64,000 nt of DNA from NCBI GenBank assembly GCA_902729315.2, contig LR746275.1, positions 3,674,001 to 3,738,000 of the forward strand, in the 5' to 3' direction. Below, piece by piece: positions 1-12,723 of this stretch. The stretch is from Spirodela intermedia (lineage: Eukaryota; Streptophyta; Magnoliopsida; Alismatales; Araceae). The notes beneath the pieces were generated by a model. It did no database searches. It was not told the DNA's origin and worked only from the letters and a program-made list of their open reading frames with translations. Every line of letters begins with the position of its first letter. Position 1 is the stretch's first letter. The translations under genes and the position numbers were made by a program.

Positions 1-658
1 GATGTCAGGAGGCGACACGTGCGTTTATTCGTCTCGCCGTCCCCCCCCCCCAGATGACACGTGGTGAAAATGCACGGGTCAATCTTGCGGCGCCGAATCT
101 TGTTATAAAATTTGGTAGTGGGCTAGTACGTGATGGGCCTGGAGGGGTGGGCCATGCGAGATTTATCCACAGGAAAAACGTGGACGTTGGGCTCCCGAAC
201 CGTTGGGGTTTGGGCAGCGCGGCACCTCTGAGAAAGGTAATTCTCGATGCGCGGCGAGGGCATCTGGCTAGAACGAGCCCTCCACCTCCCCATCTTCCTC
301 CTCGCGAGGCTTGCCGACAGATCTGTGCGTTCTCTCTCTCTCTCTCACACACACGCACACTCTCAACCACTCTCTCTCTGTCTCTCCTCTCTCTAGTTTT
401 CTCTCTCGTCTGTGTGCAGGCGAGGAGTCGGGCCATCCAATGTTTCTTGCTGAAGATTGTCGAATTCCGGTGACTTTCGTCCTTCAATCGATTGATTTTA
501 TGCTGATTAGGCCAGGGTGTTTTTTGCAGAATGCCCCAGCGGAGGCGCGTACATCTTGGGGTCTAGACCTGTACTCTGTCTAGGGATTTGGAACTTTGTT
601 TCTTCTTATTACTCAGAGTGTGGGCATTCTCGTGGCCTGTTTGGTCTGCTTGGCTGAG
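1..658 (+). promoter_or_regulatory. Upstream region and 5' UTR of TGD2
   Basis: Two G-box cores (CACGTG) lie near positions 16-21 and 57-62. TGGGCC/TGGGCT site II elements occur around 135-195. A long CT-rich stretch (about 333-415) looks like a plant leader, and AG dinucleotides around 395-420 would allow a 5'-UTR intron. The longer open frames here are low-complexity readings of the CT/CA repeats, so I do not call a gene. The transcription start cannot be fixed from sequence alone. Confidence 0.5.
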
Positions 659-2342
659 ATGGTGACTGCAACATGGGTACCTGTTTCCTCCAGTACTTTG
701 GTAATATCTCGTCTTCTTCCTAAACGAAGTGATTTTCGCAATGGTGGCCCATATCTTCTCCGCCTACCTTCGAGGGGATTCGCACCTGCACGGGCCTGTT
801 CCGTTGACTGTGATAAGGATCAACCGTCGTCTTCCAAAGAGAATAACCCGGTGGCTGCTGTTCTGAGCATCCCCCGCACAATTTGGAGTCGAATACTGAA
901 TCCCCTGAGCGACTTTGGGTTTGGCCGAAGGAGCATTTGGGAGGGCGGCGTGGGGCTGTTTATTGCTTCTGGAACCGTCCTCATGGCTCTTACTCTGGTT
1001 TGGTTGAGAGGTTTTCAATTGAGATCTCGATTCAAGAAATATCAGGTGGTTTTCGAGTTTGCTCAGGCGTGTGGCATCTGCTTGGGAACACCAGTGAGGA
1101 TAAGAGGGGTGACTGTAGGAACTGTTGTTCGTGTCCATTCATCTTTGAAAAGCGTGGATGCAGTAGTTGAGGTTCGTACACAGTGGCTTTTTAATTTCCT
1201 TTTTTTCTTTGCTGTTGAAACTAATAGAACAATTTTTCTATCTATAAAATGTTGTTCGCTCGAATTCAAGAATATCCATCTCTGGTCCGGGAAAATAGGC
1301 GAGGGGCAGAGGCTTAGGTTGGAAAAAGTTGTAAATGCGTCGCTATATTAGAGTAAATTGGAAGAATTTCAGGTAAAGAGAAGTATTCAATTTATTGATC
1401 TGATGCTCCCTCTTTCTTTTTTTATTTTTTTTCAAATAATTAGGCTTTCAACCTTTATAAAAAAAAAAAGAGAGTGGGGAATCAAATAAAAGGCTGCCTA
1501 TCATGTAGGATGGGCCCTTGCTGATGAGATGCACAAGCACATGGTAAAACTATATGCACGCATCAAAAAAAAATTATTACTTAATGTATAAAATAACTGA
1601 AACATTGGTACAATCTTTGAAATTCGTCTGATCAAACCTTCTGATCATGTGGTAGTTTTAGTCATTCAAGTTAAAAGTCTTGTTTTTAAGTCCAACATTG
1701 CTGTATGACATAGGAGCACTGGAGAAACTAATCGTAGAGTTTTAGTCGCCTCTGTAGTCCAATTGCCATGGCAGAAATGGAGAGATTTAGATTGCGGTAA
1801 TTGGTTTCTTTTTCTTTCTGGCAATGGAACCTGACTTCTATCATTTTGCCTTTACAGGTAGAAGATGAAAAGGTTATTATTCCTCGAAATTCGTTGGTCG
1901 AGGTGAACCAGTCTGGACTTCTTATGGAGACTATGATCGATATTACTCCCCGAGATCCACTTCCAGGACCGTCAGCTGGTCCTCTCGATGAAGACTGTCA
2001 TAACGAAGGCCTGATTGTTTGCGACAGGGAAAAGATCAGGGGAAAGCAGGGGGTAAGCTTAGATGAGTTAGTGGGGATATTCACCCGTCTGGGAAGGGAT
2101 ATGGAAGAAATAGGTGTCGCCAGAAGCTATGCATTGGCTGAAAAAGTTGCATCAATTGCACTGGAAGCACAGCCCCTCATCTCAAAGGTATGAACATCTT
2201 TTATTCTCTCTTTATCGTATCTTTTTTGTGCCATCGTCTACACTAATAGGGAAAATATCTGGATTTCTTTTTCACTTACATGTCATTTTGGCCATGCATC
2301 TTGGCCGAATTCGCGAGTATCATCAATGCTGATCTATCCATC

Positions 2343-2383
<41 letters not shown>

Positions 2384-4015
2384 TCACAGTGGCCACGCCC
2401 TTCGCAATTTCTATATTCTCTGGCTTTAGCTGACATTCTCCTTACCTTGATGCCTGCGCATGATACATAATATGTGAGAAGTGGGTGGCGCATTTATCTT
2501 TCATTCACACGAGTGTCTTTGGTGGTCTACCTCCCACATGTAGCATGTGATGTAACGTCTTGCTTAATTGCAAGAGGAAAATGAGTCAACGTGATCACTT
2601 TGTGATCCATGAGATGTGAGGCGCATTTTTAAATGGATGTGTGTTGAGATGAAGGCAATTGGGACAAGCAAGAAGGCTTCTACTCATGCTGGGGGAACTC
2701 TTTGAAGGGAGGAATCCTGATGGTCCATTGACTTGACATACGAAAAATAAACCCAAGGAAATCAGTTTAGGCCTGACCTTTTGAAATGACCAGGGGTTTC
2801 TCTGTGATGAGGAGATAAGTGCTGCCTTATATCTCGTAAGAATGAGGATCAGAGAGAAAAGATGGGATGCTCACCTTCACTGATGGTCACTGACGATTTC
2901 TTCCACTCCTCACCAGCAGCTTTTGACTCTTTGGCAGGTGCTCCTGTCCGTTGCTTTCTCTTTCAACTCCATTCTTACGCTCGACTGTATTTATGTGTAT
3001 ACATATAATAATGAAAAGCAGAAGATGATGTGTGATCCAAAACCCTTTTTCTTTTTCTTATGACAAAAGGCAATCAGAAAATTCATGGATTAATGGCTTG
3101 CGGCTTCAGTGGACCAGGGTCTTGGCCTAGTAGCCTGGGTCCGGCTAAAAGTCGATGAATAGTCTCTGGGCTGGACAGACATGGACTTCTATCATTGGCC
3201 TGACCAAACCACCCACATTGGCCTGATTCTATCATTTTGCCCTCGTTTTGTCCAGAGTGGCCACCCAATCCCGTCGACTTGTTTCCCCAATTTCTGATAC
3301 TAAACTAGTCCAATTTTTTTTCTCTGGTTAAAAAACCATCTTAGAACCCAATCAGGAGATGAGTTTCCTTACCCACAACCTCATAAATAAATAATTAAAT
3401 AAGCTTTAAAGAAGGATGCGAGTTCTCTGAGCTTATTCTCTCGAAACATGGTTTTATAATCCGTATGTTCTTATGCAGCAATTGAACATCATCGATATTA
3501 ATGTTTCTGATGTAGTGGGGTAACAGATTGAAGCCATGCTCGAAGATGTACAGCCCATGCTTTCCGAGGTTCGCAGCAGTGAGCTCCTGAAGGACGTTCA
3601 GAGCTTGACCAGAACGCTTGCCGATGCTACTCAAAATCTGAGGTAAGAACAGGGCCATCTCGCTCAAAAAATCTTCATAAAATAACGAAGAACACGAAGA
3701 GAAAGGAGAATCGATCTACATTCATTTTTCTCTTCCTGTCTCCTGTAGAACGGCGCGCTCGTCCATGATAACACCGGAAAACACTGATCTTCTCAGAGAG
3801 TCCATCTCCACGCTAGCGGAGACCCTGAAGAACATTGAGGTGTGGTGCTTCTTCTCTCAGGGTTACCCTCTGATACCGAGTGCTTGGTTCATCTGTTTGC
3901 CCTAAATTCTCCCGAATCGCAGGGAATTACCTCCGATATCTCTGCTTTCACCGGCGATGAGGTTACCAGGAAGAACTTGAAGCTGCTCATCAAGTCCCTC
4001 AGCAGACTCATATAG
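659..4015 (+). CDS. TGD2: TGD2, chloroplast-envelope MCE-domain phosphatidate-binding protein
   Basis: The five exons are 659-1171, 1858-2187, 3527-3642, 3749-3839 and 3923-4015. All introns are GT-AG, and together the exons give 380 residues, close to the usual size. Residues 1-90 are transit-peptide-like. A membrane segment lies at about 97-118 and is followed by the MCE (Mla/mammalian-cell-entry) domain at about 125-210. The C-terminal helical part includes a SLDELVGIFTRLGRD stretch typical of TGD2. In the known system TGD2 sits in the inner chloroplast envelope with TGD1 (permease) and TGD3 (ATPase). It binds phosphatidic acid and helps bring ER-derived lipid into the plastid. The start is the only in-frame ATG before the transit peptide. 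Intron 2 is long (1.3 kb) and holds an AT microsatellite. Every exon junction keeps the frame, so the gene looks intact. The family match is from recognition, not a search. Confidence 0.93.
2346..2379. repeat. (AT)n microsatellite in TGD2 intron 2
   Basis: About 17 uninterrupted AT dinucleotides lie in intron 2 of TGD2. The array is a likely length polymorphism and has no evident coding effect. Confidence 0.9.
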
Positions 4016-4055
4016 TGACTCCACGCTGTATACGGCCATCAGCAGATCGTAAGAG

Positions 4056-4090
<35 letters not shown>

Positions 4091-5004
4091 GAAGGTCTCT
4101 GGAAGGAATCAACGTGCTTGATGCTGCTGCTGTGCTGTTCACGAGGGAAATATCTCCTTTTTGTGGGCTTGTTTAATTATTGGGCTAATTTCTGTCTTGG
4201 GTTTTGGAAATTATATGGGTTTTTGTCGATCATTTTTTTTTTCATCCCCACTCTCTTTTTGTTCAGGTCAAGGAAATGTTTCTTGCAATCGCGTTGTGAT
4301 GATATTAAATTTTTTTCTTTGTGCGAAGACCTCGCGGAAAGTCGGCGCTCTCCGTGTGATGTTGACTCTTCGCCTCGTTTGACCACGCGTCGGGTGTGTT
4401 TGGCCCATGTGACTCTCGGGGAAACTGGGCCGGGAGCTTCTTCCACCCGCCCCACGGAAGTGATGGGCCTGTTAGACCTATACGTGGGCCATTTACTTGA
4501 TCAAATTCACGTCCCTGGGCCCGCACATTATTAGCCAGCGAGGAAACGGTTGATGCCCAGTTTGGCACTGGGTCCCCCACTGTTTTCAGTCGAGATTCTT
4601 GTCACGTGCCTTCTTATGATCATATATGATGAATGACGGTCCCTGTCATGTGCCACTTGCTGTCACACTCTCTGTCTAAAGTTTTGGGTACCACAAGGTG
4701 AAAATCTTGATTTGTCTCTACATCATCAGATTTTACAACTATCAGTCTTATCATATCATAGTTAACAATCAATCCAATCTTAGATGAAGACGGAGAATCA
4801 TCCTCTTTGTGAATCCCCTTCTAGTTCTTATATAAAGCAGTGAATATCAACAACTAAAGATCAGATTGATAGATTGATGAATAGCTTCAACAGTTGACCG
4901 CAAGGAAGTCCTAACACCTTGAGCACAACCCTAACTAGAGCTCTAGGTCATCTCCTCCATTCTCCTTTGAAAACCTCAAAGAAAGAGTATCGCCCCCAAG
5001 GGTC
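4016..5004. other. TGD2 3' region, then gene-free DNA with a site II cluster
   Basis: A CT microsatellite at about 4056-4089 lies in the probable 3' UTR. Between about 4398 and 4525 there are five TGGGCC/GGCCCA-type motifs in 130 bp, like those before organelle-protein genes elsewhere in this window. No recognisable coding sequence follows. From about 4690 the DNA becomes AT-rich and leads into the gypsy element. Confidence 0.5.
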
Positions 5005-5421
5005 CTTATTACCAGGGTGATTTTGTAAGGACAAACCTTAGCAATAGCACACTATGAATGGTAGACATACATGTGGGCACACAGGGCTGCATGGCATGGA
5101 GCAAGCATGTGGCAGCATGATGAGCATGATGGTGACACAACATAGGCACACAACATCACGATGTGAGCACATGATGACGAGGCATAAACATAGAGATACA
5201 TGGTATGGAGACCAAAGGCCATGAAAACAAATGACATCACTAGTATGGCCTCATCTAGTGATTAGGCAATTAACCTTAAGGGTCTCTTTATATAAAGGGA
5301 TATAGACCCCATGTATGAAGCACCTTGTAACCATCAAGTTAACTTCTTTGGTCACGTGAGATTGGCTGGGGACTGATTCACCTAACACGTCTTTAATGGA
5401 GCAACCCACATCCTTGTTATA
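5005..5421 (+). repeat. 5' LTR of the gypsy-like element
   Basis: It aligns by eye to 9337-9756. Shared blocks include ATGTATGAAGCACCTTG, CAAGTTAAC, CTTTGGTCA and TTGTTATAG. A promoter-like TATATAAAGGG sits near 5290. The left edge is eroded (reads TTATTA where the other copy has TGTTAT), so the start is good to a few bases only. Confidence 0.7.
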
Positions 5422-5422
5422 G

Positions 5423-5433
5423 TGGTATTAGAG
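5423..5433 (+). other. Primer-binding site of the gypsy-like element
   Basis: TGGTATTAGAG lies one base after the 5' LTR. It differs by a C-to-T change from the common plant TGGTATCAGAG site for initiator tRNA(Met), which supports both the LTR boundary and the + orientation. Confidence 0.7.
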
Positions 5434-6079
5434 ATATAAAAAAGTCAGACCCTTTCTACCCCTCTGATTATTTTTTCATTGTTAGTAGAGAGATAGAGGT
5501 TAAGAGAAGTTTGGGCAGTGTGACCCATGGGTAGAAAATTGGTCAATTAAAAGAGCAGCATAAGGTGACAATAAGGTTTGTCAAGACGCTTGCAAAAACA
5601 AATAAGAGAAGGAACGAGCTTGAGGGGCAACGATAATGATTGAGACCTTGTTTGATCAAATAAATGAAGAGCTTAGATCACTATATGAGCAAGCCTGAGA
5701 CATGGCTATGTCATTTGTAGCTTATAAAGGAGAGATCTCACAAGTATAGGAGGAATTCACATGAGAGTTGGCAAGGTTGCATAGGTAGTCAAAGCAGGTC
5801 GTGAACAACCTTCAAAGCAAGATTGCGGGTATTTAAAGACATGAACATGTCATGTCCACATGACTCTTGAGGGTCAAGGTGCTTGAACCTAAACCTTACT
5901 ATAGAAAGTGAGATGTGATGTTGATTGAGAATTTTCTTTTAGATCTACAATGTTACTTGATTGTCAACACATCTTTTGGGGAAGAAAAGGTCTCATTAGG
6001 ATCCTCAACTTGGCGAGCCACATTAAGACCTAGTGTCAATTAAGGTTAAGGACATGTTTTGACCAACAATGACTTGTTA

Positions 6080-6360
6080 GAGTGAACTTATCAAAGTAAT
6101 TTGAGAATAACTTTATCAATGCAACTTAGTTCAAGTGATAAGAACAACTATGAGGCAATCGAAGCACATCGAATTCATTTGCAAGTACATAGAGAAATTC
6201 TCAATAATGCTACTAGAGGTACTTAGGATGGACAAGGATGACAAGTTTCATTACTTCACCAAAAGATTACAACGTGAGCTCATAATGAGTTTTACGACCA
6301 AAGGGTGCAAGACATCCATGCAGTCATGACTATGGTGGACACACTAATAGACAATTAACA
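6080..6360 (+). pseudogene. Retrotransposon gag fragment
   Basis: A 64-residue open stretch (6135-6329) with flanking degraded frame reads like the plant retrotransposon gag core, with a KYIEKFSIMLLEV...MDKDDKFHYF pattern. Stops on both sides show it is a relic. It is the best protein evidence for the class of this element. Confidence 0.6.
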
Positions 6361-9336
6361 CCAACAAGAGGTGGGTTGGGATACTAGCTAATGAAAATTA
6401 TGATGTTGTTGGACAAAAATTATGACTTTATGATTCTAGCCTATAATTATTTCTAGAAAAATTAAAATTAAAATCAAAATAGATATGACTTCATGTTGTA
6501 AAGAAATATAATCATTGAACTATGATGATTAGAGATCCTCAAAATGATTATAAAAAAAAAGGTAAATAGATAATGGCTTAGACATTATATAGAAAATGAA
6601 TACCTTGCAAAAAAAGAGATCTTTTATTTGAAATTTGAGATTAAGATTGATTTGTCTAGTTGGAGAGAATAAACTCAACATTGTATGAGAGGCAAATAAT
6701 ATTTTTTACTTCATTGATGTAATTTATTTATTTTTAATTTATGTTTAACATCAAAAAAATTATGTTTTTTCTTCAAATAAAAGTGTAGAAAGTTATCTTA
6801 CTTTGATTATGTGTATTTATTAGAATTTTTAAAGAAATATTGAGTGTGGTAATGGCTTGCTTACGTCAAGCCCAACATTACGCTCAATGCTCATTGATTA
6901 CAATGAAGTGATTTAAGAGAAGAGTGGAGCGAGATGAAACATGGGGTAATTGGTCGTGAGCTAGGGCACAAGATAGTGATGACCGAGATCCCTCTATGTG
7001 GCAAGTAATCTGACTTGCCACATGGAGGGAATCTGACTTGGAATGAATATCTTAAACTCCATTACTTTGATGCTTGCTCCTTTCCTAGTTAGAAGGAATT
7101 TGACTTACTTCTTGAGGTGTAGTGAAGGCAATCGTGAGTATCATTTGGGGGGACATATAGAAGGAGAGCCAAAACTATTGGTGGCATGTGATGATGCAAT
7201 GATAATAGTAATGATTCTTGTAGCTACAGCAACGATGGTACAATGGTGGCAATGAACAGTGATGACATCAACAAACTCTCTTCTTATGTGACAAGCAAAT
7301 GAAGAGCTAGGTCGATAATGGTGGTGCAACAACAACAACATGTAATAGTTGTAGTTATGAGCTTCTCCTCCAATGTGACAAGTAAATGAAGAATTGAGAA
7401 TGGCAAAGGTAACTGTAGCAACAACAACAGTAATAATAGGTAATAGAGCAAGGAGTTAACCACAACAACAGATCTCAAGCCACGATGACATCAACCTAAT
7501 TTCCTCTTCCACAAACCATACCCTCTTATTGAGTGAGAGAAAAAGTTTACAAATTGAACTTATTTTGTTTCAAATTGTGTACTAAATTAGATATTTCATT
7601 GTCATAGTAATGTGAATGACAGACATATAGCTAAGATAATTTTCTTGATTGTATTAATTATTATCATTTTATAGTGCCAAAAAATATGTCTACCTACGTA
7701 ATATCTAATGTTCATTTTAATGTGAATGACTATTATAAATTTAAAAGGAAGAAAGTTAAGTGACATAGAGCATTAAGAGTCAATATATGAGAATAAAATA
7801 ATAATTATTATATAATACTTACAAGAGTGACACTAATAATTAGGTAATAATTTTATTATTTACACTAACAACATCATCATCACCTATTTTAATTCTAAGA
7901 AATCGACTCCAAATAAGTACAGTGATAAAACTTCTTAACATAATATGACTTTTTACACTAGTACAAAGTAGGATGTATTAATAGTGTTATGAATGTATTG
8001 AATCATAAGGAATGTTACAACAATCTGGCCACCTTTTCAATGAGTACTGATAACTTGTTGAATGCCATACATGAGGCTTATTTTATGGATCTGACAACTA
8101 AGCATCTCATATAGCAAATCAAGATGGGTGAAACCCATTAGGTCTACATAGAAGATAATATCCTCTACATATAAGGATGATGCCCCTACATGTCACAGGG
8201 TTGATAATGTCGGCAACGATTCTTTTGGAGACAACAACACATATTGGCCAATTATTCTTGGCCAAAGATAGAGTAGGACTTCTATGTACAGAAGTCTCTA
8301 TGACAAGGTAAAATCGTAAAATAGAATGGAGATTTTAAAATCTTTTCTCATTCTGAAAGAATCATGAGAGTCGTTGACAATAAATTTCATCATTTGACTC
8401 CCTAAGATCAAAAATCATGTATGATCTTAGTGGTGATAGACTAATTTTTTATGTACGTCATGTTCATTTCAACATAGTCTAACTACATAACAAAGAAAGT
8501 GGTAAGATTATTTTTGACACATATATCAAGTTTTGAGGCATACTATGAGACATCATCTTGAGATCCACACTTCATAGGGTAAATAGAATACATTCATGAC
8601 ATGTTTGAATAATATTTACGCCACTACGCGACAACATGTTAAGATAGTTAGTTAGATCTATTAGATATCACTCAATTCACCCACATCTAGTAGTGCACCT
8701 CCAAAAGCACTCACCTTTTTAGCTCATCACATGTAGCTAGTATTTGACACTACTAGAGGTTGTAAAGTGATTGGGATGGAAATGTTTCTCAATTACCTAC
8801 TACTTTGTCAAATAGTGACAAGACATCATTAAAGAAGCTCGTAAGACCTTAGCATGGGTCATATGTAAAATAAAGAAGAATATAGATTGCTACTAAAAGA
8901 AGTCAAATATGATGTCAGTGATTGAGTATTATTATAGATATATCCAAGACACAAAAGTCTTTAATAGCATAAGGACCAAAATAGGTTGGTCTCTTTATAC
9001 AACGAGTCATTCCAAAGTGTAGCACACATGGGATGTTCAACATATTGACTACAACTCCCACAACATCTTCTTATACACCTAATCTTTCAAGTCTCACTAC
9101 TAAAGTCATATCATGTTAATCAAGAAGATCTAAGAAGGAATAAGCCACAAATGGTGTAGTCCCACTATTCCACATAAGTTGAGTTGAGGATATCTTTTGA
9201 AACATTAGTTGGTTGACTATGTGAGGTAGTCACTTGGAAAAAAGACATGAACCTATGATAGTTTGAGGAGCCGATTAAAAATTATTGTGTCCATTAACAT
9301 ATGATGATGATGTTAGATCAAACTAATGGGGGAGAA

Positions 9337-9756
9337 TGTTATGAGGGTCACCTTGCAAAGACAAATCATGACAACAACACACCGCGTATGGTAGACAAGC
9401 ATAATGCGATGAGAATACACGACATCATGGCATGCAAACATGGCAGCATAGAGCAAACATGCGGCAACATGATGTGTGCACATAACATCATGGCCCAAGT
9501 GCATAGTAACACAATACACACACAACAACAACATAGTAAAGATTCACAACATCTATTAATTATATTGTTATTCCCACATCAAAAGTGGAATTAACTTCCC
9601 CAAGGGTCCTATCTATATAGAGGGACTCATGCCTCATGTATGAAGCACCTTGAAGATATCAAGTTAACCTCTTTGGTCATGTGGGGATGGCTAGAGACTA
9701 ACTCATCTAACATTTGGTAAGAATTACATGTGGAACAATCAACATCTTTGTTATAG
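9337..9756 (+). repeat. 3' LTR of the gypsy-like element
   Basis: It begins TGTTATGAGGG directly after a G-rich purine tract and is homologous along its length to 5005-5421. Heavy divergence from the 5' copy indicates an old insertion. Confidence 0.7.
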
Positions 9757-9802
9757 TCTCAGTTGGGGGAGCTTCTCCTTCCACACAAAGTTTTATGTAT
9801 GG

Positions 9803-10118
9803 TGTTGAAGGTTGATTCCATATTGGTGAAGAATAAGTAAAACTTTTTTTTTTGTTGAAGTGTGATGACTCACTTTAGACCCCCCAAGTTTTTTCTTTTC
9901 TATTATTTACTTTTATCATATTTGTTTCTCTTCTTATGCTCTCTATATAAACATACTTTATCATTATTTTAATTAAGTTCATAAAAGTTATTCTCTCTCT
10001 TCATTTTAGGACTTGGAAGACATCAACATCATCCTACTTCTCCTTTCTCTTCCATCACATTCTATTTTATTTTTGGCATGATTTTATCATCAATCTATTG
10101 AGTTTAAAACCCTTTGCA
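9803..10118 (+). repeat. 5' LTR of the copia element
   Basis: It pairs with 13971-14262. Both copies carry TGTTGAAGGTTGAT at the start, a TATATAAA box (about 9944 and 14090), CATTTTAG and GCATGATTTTATCA near the end. The right boundary is uncertain by a few bases. Confidence 0.75.
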
Positions 10119-10599
10119 CTATAGAGAGAGATATTCCTTATCATATGAGTTTATGTTGTTTTTACAAACAACATGATATTCAAAAGCAATTGATAATTAA
10201 AATACTTCATAAAAAAATAATATAATTAAATGAAAAAACCAATCATTAGTATAAATTTCATGAAATATACTTAGTGAGAAGCATCTTCTAAATGATATTT
10301 AAGCTAAAATAGTAAAAAAAAAGTAATAATATATCTTTATTAGTTCTAGTGATGAAAATAATTATAGAGATTTTAATAATACTCTTATTCATCAAAATAT
10401 ATATTCTTTCAAAAATATATATAAGTTGACGCTATTAAACAAGGGACAATGTTTGATATGTCTTCTTCATCAAGCTTTACAAGAAACTCAGTCATTTTGG
10501 TGGATATGGTAGCCACACTAATTATAGTCTTAAATTCATCCAAGAAAATACATTCTTTCAATAAGATATAGGAGTCATTATTTTTTTATTAATTATTTT

Positions 10600-10902
10600 A
10601 AAACCGAAGAACTATGAAGAGGTTCAATGAAAAGAAGAATGGGATAAAACTATGAACGAAGAAATTGCCTCAATTGAAAAGAATAACACATGTGAGTTTG
10701 TGGATTTACTAACCAAAAATGATGCTATTAGTGTGAAATATGTTTTCAACATAACAATATAACAAATATTCAAGTATAATTCAGATGAAAATATACACAA
10801 ATATAAGATAAGGCTAGTGACAACATGACATAAATAATAATTTGGTACTAATTATTTTAAAATATTTTCCCCCGTCACTAAATTTGAAATTGTTAAAATT
10901 AT
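10600..10902 (+). pseudogene. Copia reverse transcriptase, first part
   Basis: The frame beginning near 10602 reads like the start of the plant copia reverse transcriptase (MNEEIASIEKN, then a FSPVTKFE block). It contains several internal stops. It ends abruptly at 10902, where the nested insertion starts. Confidence 0.8.
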
Positions 10903-12723
10903 GATATGGGACTGAAGAGAAATATCAATATAAAAAAGGAAGTTGTGATTTAAGATTGACCTTGGCTAAATTAAGGAGGATTGTGAGTAGACTAATCATG
11001 TTGATTTTAGAAATATTAGGATCATAATTACCTAAGAAGAATTGTACTTTCGAAGGTTTAGATAAAGTTTCAACCAAGAGTATTAAGATCACCAATAAAA
11101 GCACAAGAAAGGGTTATCATATGATTCACTCAATTCTTATAAGGAGTAAGGATATAAATTATTATCACTCTACAAAGAAAATTGAAATCAAACTACTTGC
11201 TAAAAGAGATTCTTGATTAATTTTCTTGACTCTAGTGACTTAAGATTCACGATTCTTGAGTGATTCCCAAGAATATTAGAAAATGGAAATACTAAGGGTG
11301 CAGAGGAAGAATTAAGAATGGAGGAGCCAGATAGAGGCGGAATAGGAGAGAAGAATGATGAGAGTCAACGAAAAGAAATGAAAATGGAGGAGTGGGAAGA
11401 GAGAGAGAACGGCTGTATGTGGCGATGGTGGGAGAGAGATAAGGAGAGAGAAAATGGAGGGGTACGTTGTGACGGCAGGAGAGAGAAGAAAGAGGGTTCT
11501 CGTGAGGACGAGAATCGAGGGTGAATTTAAATATTGAGTAAAGGGCGGATGGAGAAAAAGGGGCGAAATGAGAGAGTATTGGTGGGAGAGAGAGAGAGAG
11601 CAGTCTCGTCGAGACAGGAGGCTAAAGTCGGTAGGTGGCGATAGTGAGAGAAAGAAGGGAAGAGGGTTTTGCGACGACAGGACAGTCGGAAGGGCGTCTA
11701 GTGGCGACGGCAGGCTGGTGATGGGGCGGACGACAAGGAGGCGGAACAGCGGCGACAGGGCGGATGAGGAGGAAGAGGAACGGCGGCGACAGGGTGGATG
11801 AGTAGGAAGAGGAACGACAGCGACAGGGCAGAGGAGGAAGAGGAACGGCAGCGACAAGGCAGATGGCAAGGAGGCGGAATGGCGGTGACGGGGCGGATGA
11901 GGAGGAAGAGGAACGGCGGTGACGGGGCGGAGGAGGAAGGGGAACGGCGGCGACGAGGCAAATGGCGAGGAGGCCGAGTGGCGGTGATGGGGCGGATGAT
12001 GACAAGGCGAAATGACGGTGACAAGGCTGCTGGCGAGGAGGTGGAATGGCGGCGACGAGACAGATGACAAAGAGGCAGAACGACGGCAAGGAGCGGGCGG
12101 TGAAGATGCGGAACGGCTGCGGTGGCAGGTGAGAGGAAAGGAAGGGTTGGCGACGGGACAGACAATGGGCGAATAGGGGGAAGAGAAAGAGAAAAAGAAA
12201 GAGAGGGAGGAAACCCCAAGTCAATGGGCGATAGGGGGAAGGAGACGATCTTCTAATCCAAGAAGTTAAAATAAACTTCTTGATTAATTCCGCAAATCAA
12301 TATTCAACTACAACATGAGTTTTAGATTTTATACAGTAGAGAAGAAATGGAGAGGGGTGGTTCTCCACGAAATAGAGAGAGAAAGAGAGGAAAGAGGTGA
12401 AGGAGACACCATTTCTCAAGAGATGCCATGTGGTGTCTCTTGGTTTAAACGACGCCCCACTTAATAAGAGGAGGGGCGTGAATCCTCTTGTTTATTAGTA
12501 GTGATCCATATATCCTAGATTTAATATTTCATGTTGAATTCAAGAGAGGAGAAAGTCATCGATTGACTTTGAGTCGAACTCTTTGAAGTGGAAGAATCAT
12601 AATTCTTGCATTTCTCTTTGTAAGGGTTGACCTCAAAGGTTGAGCCTCTGATTAACTATCTTCTATTGAATTGAGTTAATTTTCTTGAATAGAAAATTCT
12701 TGATTGAATCCAGCGATCCCATC
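10903..12723. mobile_element. 1.8-kb insertion nested in the copia reverse transcriptase
   Basis: The copia reading frame stops at 10902 and resumes at 12724 with nothing missing. The junctions carry a 7-bp direct repeat, AAATTAT, at 10896-10902 and 12724-12730, which may extend to 8-9 bp with one mismatch. The ends are not TG...CA. The left end GATATGGGA and the complement of the right end, GATGGGAT, are only loosely similar, so a terminal-inverted-repeat element is possible but not shown. No transposase is visible. Inside is a GC-rich block (about 11300-12250) with a 34-bp minisatellite. The class is unknown. Confidence 0.7.
11699..12135. repeat. GC-rich 34-bp minisatellite
   Basis: About 12 degenerate tandem units of mostly 34 bp (some 31) begin with AACGGCGGCGACAGGG-like sequence and continue with purine-rich GGATGAGGAGGAAGAGG-like sequence. 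Long open frames across it on both strands are caused by the repeat and by stop-poor GC-rich DNA, not by selection. Confidence 0.85.

Larger units (their letters stand above)
5005..9756 (+). mobile_element. Degenerate Ty3/gypsy-like LTR retrotransposon
   Basis: Two related direct repeats of about 420 bp flank the region, at about 5005-5421 and 9337-9756. A primer-binding-site-like TGGTATTAGAG follows the left repeat at 5423-5433, matching the plant initiator-tRNA(Met) type. A G-rich polypurine tract (about 9326-9336) precedes the right repeat. A gag-like segment is readable around 6080-6360. Traces near 9150-9290 resemble the C-terminal end of gypsy polyproteins. Pol is otherwise broken by many stops and is not reliably readable. 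I found no clean target-site duplication. The element is old and cannot be autonomous. Confidence 0.75.

Noticed and set aside
7141-7478. Leu-rich minus-strand frames with CCC/TTT runs
   Set aside because: They arise from CAA/GTA-type trinucleotide-rich sequence inside the gypsy relic and have no membrane-protein family resemblance.
11699-12135. CRISPR-like array
   Set aside because: The units are contiguous degenerate minisatellite repeats without unique spacers, and the genome is a plant.
11312-12224. Long Pro/Ser/Ala-rich frames on the minus strand and matching Arg/Glu-rich frames on the plus strand
   Set aside because: They are translations of the GC-rich 34-bp minisatellite and purine-rich DNA; several frames are open at once.
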